Shown piece after piece: positions 57,501 through 64,000 of a DNA stretch of 64,000 nucleotides. The stretch lies in the NCBI GenBank assembly GCA_964035545.1, contig OZ037767.1:10955081-11019080 (forward strand), written 5' to 3'. This DNA is from Bugula neritina (taxonomy: Eukaryota; Bryozoa; Gymnolaemata; Cheilostomatida; Bugulidae). The notes below the pieces were generated by a model. The model had not been told where the DNA came from. It did not search any database and was given only the letters and a program-made list of their open reading frames with translations. The stretch's first letter is position 1. Every line of letters begins with the position of its first letter. Made by a program: the position numbers and the translations under genes.

Positions 57501-59908
57501 TGTAGTAAAAATAATTTTGTAGTATATGGAAATAGTAAAATATTATCTACCATATAATGATATGATACATGTCTAAAATGTAATATTTCCACTATTACCT
57601 ATAAAAAAGTGTTTTACTGTGACACCTTTGTGATTACCTGTAGAATATATGTCTCGGTGTGACACCCTGAGAAGCTGCTAGCCAAGCTGAGAGCTGGGAA
57701 AAGCACAAATGAGATCTAACTGCGTTACACAGATTCTGTAGAGGTTGTAGTTTGCTATCGGGTCTAGAAAATAAATTAAATTCAACAGATCAGTATCACT
57801 GAGAAAGTAAAGTCTTAATAGCAGAAATGCCATAAAAAGGAGATGGGAAGAGAGAGTTATTACATTAGGAGATGAGAGGGATGAGTGATTTTTATACTTG
57901 AAAAGGAAACAACTTGAGAAAATGTGGCAGAATTGGTGCTAAGCATTACAGTAACTGTCAACGTATACATACAAAATCCATCATGTATTATTCAAGAGGA
58001 GCTTAAGAAATACAAAAAACTACTTTTTGACGCGTTTCAACATAAGTAGGCATGGCATGGCAAGCTCAGTCTTAGCTTAGGTGAGAATTACAATAACATG
58101 CCCCATCTGTTGGGCAAGCTATCATGACAGAAATAGGTTGATATTTTCCTATTCAAATTTTGTTACAAACAATTAGAAAATTATCGATTCCACTCAGAAC
58201 TGCTGGACAAATCCAAGAATAATGTAAGCTGAGCTCATAAAATATAGTCTCAGAACAAAGTATAGTCTGAGGAATGATCACTGACGTAACCAAGGTTACA
58301 TACAGTTGGAATCACTGAACCAAACCACATTTTGTAGCATTCATCAGAAAATTAAAAATACTTGGAGCCAAAAGTAGTAAGTGCAGCATCCCACTGTTAG
58401 TAGGAAAGTAATTGATACAGCCAAATACTATACAGGAACCAACTGCCGGATTTTATCTCTCCATTTTAAATTTGGAATACTCCAGGAAGGTTCAACTTCA
58501 AAGTAACAATTTGAGACATTTAAGGATTAGGAGATATAATAATGTTTTACTTGACCTAATGCTTAAGGACTATTTTGGCAAGTAATAAATAACTCAATGG
58601 TAATTAAATGTCAATGTCTCACCCAGGGGACAGTTGCACATCATATAACATAGAATAGGTAGTATAACACAAGAATGGCTGCCGTTGCTGCCTCACCTGG
58701 AGCACACTTGCTGAATGGTCCACTGCTCCAGGAGGACGTAGCAGTTGGAGTGGGCGGAGCCAACCTCGTGAGTGTTGTGCTGAATAGGGGGCGCCGCCTT
58801 CCCACTATCGGCGTTTTCTATCTCACAACGTGGACAGAGCAGCACCTCTACACACAGTGGTATCTTGTTCCTGCACAGTCCCCCCATAACCTCTCTGTAC
58901 CGCCTCACTTTCTGACACTGTAGGAGATACAGGAAGTACTTTACCATTTCATAATACTAACTGTGTTGATAACATGACTATTACTTCACGTAAGACACAA
59001 TGACACAACTCTTCGTGACTCAAAACTCTCTCTCTTTCTCGTATATATAACTTAGATGTAGTCTTGAAGTTAGTACTGGAAAAACAACTCCTAACACAGT
59101 AGCAATATTCCAATATGTGATTACTGTACTATAACGTAATCCAATATAATACACTATATATATATATATACATGAATACAATATTCCATATATCAATACT
59201 ATAGTACAATATCACTTCATTATAAATCAATACAATATTGCTTTTCACGATTTAAAATATAAGTAATGAGCAGTCACATGGCCAAGTCATATTTGGGAGA
59301 GGTTCTTGAACTTGAAGCAACCTGATTGACCTCTAAAACACTAGACTGAGTCATAACTAAACAACAACGTGAAATTATATGATTAGCTAATCTCAAAGGA
59401 CTGCTATTCATTGACTTGGCCTAATAGTTTTTTATCAAATTGATCAGTCACTGAAAATACTCATCAATTTGATAAATAAATCTTTGCTTTCAAACTCAGC
59501 TTATTATTTGTGAAATTATCAAATTAAACAAGACAGTAACATTATATTTAATTCCTCAGATTATATTATTATATCAATATATTTGGGTCTGTTAGTAGGT
59601 AATATAATAATTAACATGAGAACACAACTTCAGTTACACTCAAATTTCTCTTTCAAAATAAGGACCTATAAATCTTCTTTGACACTGCATCTGCCTTGTG
59701 ACAGCCACAGGAATACTCTGAACATTCTCACCTCTTCATTAGTCTCAGAGCAGGACTTGTGGACAGGTGCATTCTGAATAGCATGGGACCCGTCACGCCG
59801 TCCCTTACTCGACGACTCAGGAATTCGAGACTCGGTGATAAGCAGGCCGACTGTCTCATAGGCTTTATCCAATGAAATGTCATCATATTCATCATGCCCG
59901 GCAGCCAT
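51589..59908 (-). CDS. Atossa homologue (FAM214/ATOS family), 14 exons, 869 aa
   Basis: Exons in order: 59732-59908, 58697-58917, 57638-57763, 57094-57312, 56132-56256, 55777-55993, 54744-55380, 54141-54218, 53943-54013, 53420-53567, 52723-52884, 52457-52525, 52038-52265, 51589-51720. The sum is 2,610 nt and every phase matches. Recognisable family blocks are HLCFSQLSAWLAASQG (exon 3), NFE|ESLLNGR then GFTVDIGASGAFCP (exons 10-11), and RRGYQIPPKGTLQI (exon 12). Exon 13 has KMFVVTYDLSDMPPKSQTFI and LPTYLRYLIHLR; exon 14 has IFLHTDIRLIYAR and PKYSPLK. The middle (exon 7) is a long Ser/Asp-rich linker typical of disordered regions. Atossa proteins are nuclear transcriptional regulators, in flies promoting tissue-invasive macrophage metabolism. 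The start Met begins MAAGHDEYDDISLD. The exon 4 donor (GGAG|GTCTGT) is the weakest junction. Confidence 0.92.
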
Positions 59909-62900
59909 GCTCTCACCTATCGGTCGACCTACAACACAGCATTCGTATAAGTATGGGGGAGCAGTGGCAGAAAGCCCACAATCACAAGGATGCCTGCAGA
60001 TGAGCCAGGGCTACTAAGTAGACAGCAAACTCAGCTCCAACTAAAATCATGTGGTTGCTAAGGCAACCATTTTCAATCAAGTATGCAAATTTTCAGAAAA
60101 TACAAAATAAATTGCACATCATGACATTACATTGCATTAAAATAAGTATTGGCAGAAGGTAGTCCATAGCTTATACTAGGAGACTGTCATGTCATTAGTG
60201 GGTCACAAGAGAGAGAGATAGGGTGATGAGTCATTATAATCTATCTATGGGTCACATGACTAATGAGCAGCCAATTATCAATATACATGCAAATAGTATA
60301 TTCTCTCTTATCTGGCAAGCTGTGCTACTTATGATGCCTGACTAAGTCATGTAAAAGAAACTATTCATTATCAGCCAATCTGCTCCAGTATATCATGTTA
60401 CAATAATAAGCTGAGTAGCTATTTGTGTCTTGTTAAACATTTTTAGAATTTTCCATTCAATAGAGCTGACAATTGAGTGTGAAGCACCAACTGGGTGGGG
60501 GAGATCTACGTGTAATAATTTTTTCAAAGTAACCTTGAGCAATAATTTAAAATACAACGAAATTTATTTTAAAAACTATTGTGACTGATTGTAATTAAAA
60601 AGGGTGAATATAAAATTGTTTTAGTTTGACTAGTGATTAGATCAGCACACGCTCGCTCACTCACTCAGTCACTAACTCAAACACTTAATAAGTCACTAAT
60701 ACAGGTATTGACTCAGTCACTAACTAATTCTTTCAGTCACTGATATAAAACTCACTAGCTCATTCAATTAACAAGCCAGTTATTCACTGATAAATGACTC
60801 AAAACTCACCAACTGAGTTACTCATGGAGTAATCGCTAAGTATATGACTACACACTCACCCAGTTACTCCAGTCAATTTATTTGATGAGCAACAGTCAAT
60901 AAAAACAAGTCTAATCTAACCATGCTCAACTGTCATACTATTATTGTGCAGATAACTCCCAGCTAATAGCTACAAACATGTCCAGAAACATGTAATATGA
61001 GGTTGTATTGGTAATAATATAGACAGGGCATACTGTATAATGTATATCAAGCTGCTAACTGGAGCAATATTGATAATGCTATCAAAATGCATCTCAAACT
61101 GGTATAATTATTGATATAAGTGTACCAATAAATTTAGAACACAATCACATTTTATATTCTGTTTCCTGGTAAGACAGATATGCTAAACTAGAGGCTATGA
61201 TTCAGGCCCATTTACTGGTAGCTGCATGTTGACCAACATTGCCAGGTTATACTATGTGAGTAACTGTGAGTACTGGACTTACTCTATAGATTTTTGTTAG
61301 CTAAGCAAATCTATAATAGATATAAACAATTGTAAGAGCCTAGTTTTTTGTTGAACTCTATAATGTATGCCAGTGTGCTTATTGTTAAAGCAAGCTGTTG
61401 TGAGCATGCATAACAAGCATAACTGGCATTACATCATCTTATACAAACTGTTATCCCCAAGATACCAGCTGCTCAACTGTTCTACTGCATAATATACCCA
61501 TGTGCCAGCATCAACGCAACACCTCGGCGTGTATCACTATTATTGCAACAAACAGGGCAATTAATATCTAATACATTGTTTACCACTTGTCACCAATTGA
61601 CTACAGCTAATCCTGAGTATTGGCAATCACTAATTCCACAGAGAGGTGCAGCCTGCCACAGATTCCAGGGCCTGACTGAATGGCCCACCAACTGTTGTAC
61701 ATGTCAGCAGCTGTTACTACACTACCTATAGTCCTATACAGTTACAGTGTAGTAGGTGAAGTACATTGTAGCAGTGCAGGGTATAGCAGAGTGGAATGTA
61801 GTGAAATGGGTCACACCTGAGAGAACACTTGCCCTATGTAGTAGGGTATTTACATTAGTGGCCACAACTAACCTATTAATCAATACTTACTCTATATGCA
61901 TATACTAGTAACTTGCTAAGTCACTACGTACTGTGATTGTGTAATAGTGTTGATCTGCAATAACATTATATGTTTTAGATTCAACACACCTGTCACATGT
62001 CTAACCTGATTTAGCCAAATAGTGTAATATATTTATTTAACCTGTGTAATTGAACTAATGCGAGTTAGAGTTGTCTTCTCAAAACATAACTGGCAGGTAG
62101 GCCTGCTGGAAGCCTGCAATCAAGTTTATGATCTTGAAATAAACACCAAACATGCACAGCAAGTCCGGAGATATCGTCACAAGCATTTATTTTTAGACGA
62201 TAATTATATAAAAGTATTTGAGCAATCTAAGTACCGTTTGATAGTAAAAGTACAGGAGGGAAAGTGTCCAGTAGGCCTGTTTCTACTACATCTAGTCCTA
62301 GTACTGAAAGCATTGGGAGGTTAGCCAAAAGAGTAGTGCACTTACAAGGGCTAATTCCGCTTTATGGCAAGAATAATCTTGTTCCATGCTATTGGCCAAT
62401 GCTGGGCATAGTATAAGTAACATGATGCATAGATGATGTGCTAAATTAGGCCTACCATGGTAATGCATTGTATCATAAGCTATTAGCCTAATACTAGCTT
62501 ATCTAACGTTAACCTACTGAATGTGTATATTATATAATTACATACACGCCAGCAGTATAGCTGTAAACCGTGCGTGGCATAACTGAAACCCTTGGAATAT
62601 TCGGTGATTGTGGTTATTTTTAGCGTTAATCTACTACAGGAGAGAAGTATGGCATTACTATTACACGATACCAGGAGACGCTGCAAAATCTCAAATCTCA
62701 ACCGAGCAGCCTCTTACTACCAAGTCACTAGTGATTAGAGAGTTTGTCATTAGAGTTGATTAGTTACAGTCAGTCAGTGTACAATGAGTCAGTATTCAGT
62801 CAGTCAATACAAAGTCAATCAGTAGTTACTAGTCAGTAGTTAGTACGCAGTCACTTAGTGTACAGTGAGTCAGTACGAAGTCACTTAGTGAACAGTGAAT

Positions 62901-64000
62901 ACACATTGCACAGTTATAGAGCCAAAAACTACTCAGTGACACTCAAAAGAGGCGTTTCTTTGCCAGTATTTCAGAAAATATTGTTGAAACATTTAGCTTG
63001 CAAAGTCAAAGGTGAAACACATCAGAAGGAGAGAGAAAATAGGAACAACCTGATCCACATCAACTTGAATAAACTAAGTTTATCTAGTCTATGGAATAAG
63101 TCACCAAGTAGCTGACAATATCAATACATAGCAAACCCTCTAGGTTATGCCACACCAGTGTCCATAATAGATAATGTCAGTACTACAAACCAGGATTCAT
63201 AAAATCATTTAAACAACAATATCCTCTATTGCTGCATGTAAAAGGCTAACCATGTATACCTTATCCGTAGCAGTAGTATGCTATATAACCTGCAACAGTA
63301 ACCAAGTAAAAAGCCAGTTGAGAAGAATTCAGTCATACTGGTAACAGCTAGACCAAGACTGGATATACAGAAATGAGATCATTTCCTTTCACTACACCGG
63401 ACGTCAAAGCTCAGTTTTACCATGACTACTGATTACCAAGCAATGTAGAGAGAATACTTCCCAAAATGACTAGCCAGCCCTCCTGTATTCGGATAAGAGA
63501 ATAATGTATGGATATTGCTTACAGAATACTGTACCTAGGTTCTAGCTACTTGAGAAATTTTCCACACATTTTCCCATATTCATAATATTTGCACAAAGAT
63601 GTCTTAAAAACCAATATTAGTCATTGTTAGCATGCAAAAATAGAGTAAACAATTTCTAGTTTGCTGGGACAAAAAAATAAAAGTGTTAGTGAAAAAAATA
63701 TATTAAGTAACGCTTGGCAACTTTTAACTCATCATTTTCTGATTTAATTATTAAGAAAAAAGTAGTTTTGGTAATTCCAACATAATATTATGTACCGATT
63801 AAAACTTGCCTTTTTGAGGTGGGGGTTTGTGTGAAACCTAGCCAAGCTATTTCCTTATAGAAGGAGTATTATACATATTATTATTTGTTGTGGAAAAGGA
63901 GCAGTGCACTGCAGCATTGAACTTGATGAATATGTGTGTAATATTACGATTCAAACAATTGGGTAACGATAAGTCAGTGAAACATGTGTTGCTATTGTTT
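59909..64000. other. Upstream region of the Atossa gene, no gene recognised
   Basis: AT-rich, with degenerate CACTCAGTCACTAACT-type repeats at 60645-60880 and TCAGTCAGT/TAGTGTACAGTGAGTCAG repeats at 62755-62900. An 88-codon ORF at 62058-62324 lacks family features and splice context. The promoter and any 5'UTR exon of the Atossa gene should lie here but no clear motif was found. Confidence 0.5.

Noticed and set aside
60645-60880. CRISPR-like or regulatory repeat array
   Set aside because: The CACTCAGTCACT words are irregularly spaced and degenerate with no unique spacers; simple low-complexity DNA in a eukaryotic genome.
62058-62324. 88-codon ORF as a gene
   Set aside because: No family resemblance, no splice context, and its end runs into low-quality leucine/valine text; likely chance.

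Overview
The window is eukaryotic nuclear DNA from an invertebrate animal. Every host gene is split by short introns with GT-AG (once GC-AG) borders, the intergenic DNA is AT-rich, and the conserved genes belong to animal families (D-amino-acid oxidase family, Atossa/FAM214, a TMEM232-like gene). Compact introns, tRNA-derived SINEs and many DNA-transposon remnants would fit an early-branching marine animal such as a sponge, but the sequence alone does not prove this.

Layout. 109-3815 (minus): 3' part of a TMEM232-like gene. 5.6-8.2 kb: tRNA-derived tandem units split by a 2,067-bp pogo-like DNA transposon. 8,459-13,009 (plus): 10-exon D-aspartate/D-amino-acid oxidase gene ending in a peroxisomal SKL. 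15,716-17,659 (minus, gene A) and 33,597-35,537 (minus, gene B): tandem paralogues in which three short host-like exons are spliced to a long last exon derived from the third ORF of a Ty3/gypsy element. Between and beside them lie a decayed gypsy remnant (E1, about 18.2-21.3 kb), a pol-deleted but LTR-bounded element (E2, 21,844-27,083), Harbinger-type fragments (30-32.5 kb), a TIR element (35,873-37,198) and a young, nearly intact gypsy element (E3, 38,867-46,310; its two LTRs differ at 2 of 305 sites). 46,956-50,388 (plus): second oxidase gene with the same 10-exon structure. 51,589-59,908 (minus): complete 14-exon Atossa (FAM214) homologue, 869 codons. The last 4 kb hold only low-complexity repeats.

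The main discovery candidate is a gypsy lineage with a third ORF (ORF3) downstream of pol. ORF3 encodes a C2H2 finger, a second CxC...H...C finger, a conserved acidic region and a C-terminal coiled coil with a basic tail. In E2 and E3 a 25-nt ATG leader ends in a phase-1 splice donor just downstream of or inside the 3' end of pol, and a phase-1 acceptor leads into ORF3. In genes A and B the related exon sits behind phase-1 host exons, as expected if the element's own 3' splice site allowed its capture as a host exon. Gene B still carries a pol fragment, the pre-PPT hairpin, a PPT and a putative LTR around that exon. The same elements carry what looks like a textbook -1 frameshift signal between gag and pol: heptamer GTTAAAC, 5-nt spacer and a 10-bp GC hairpin kept by a compensatory change between E2 and E3.

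The two oxidase genes are a mosaic: exons 1-2 and 8-9 with adjoining intron sequence are nearly identical while exons 3-7 are strongly diverged, which suggests gene conversion across about 38 kb.
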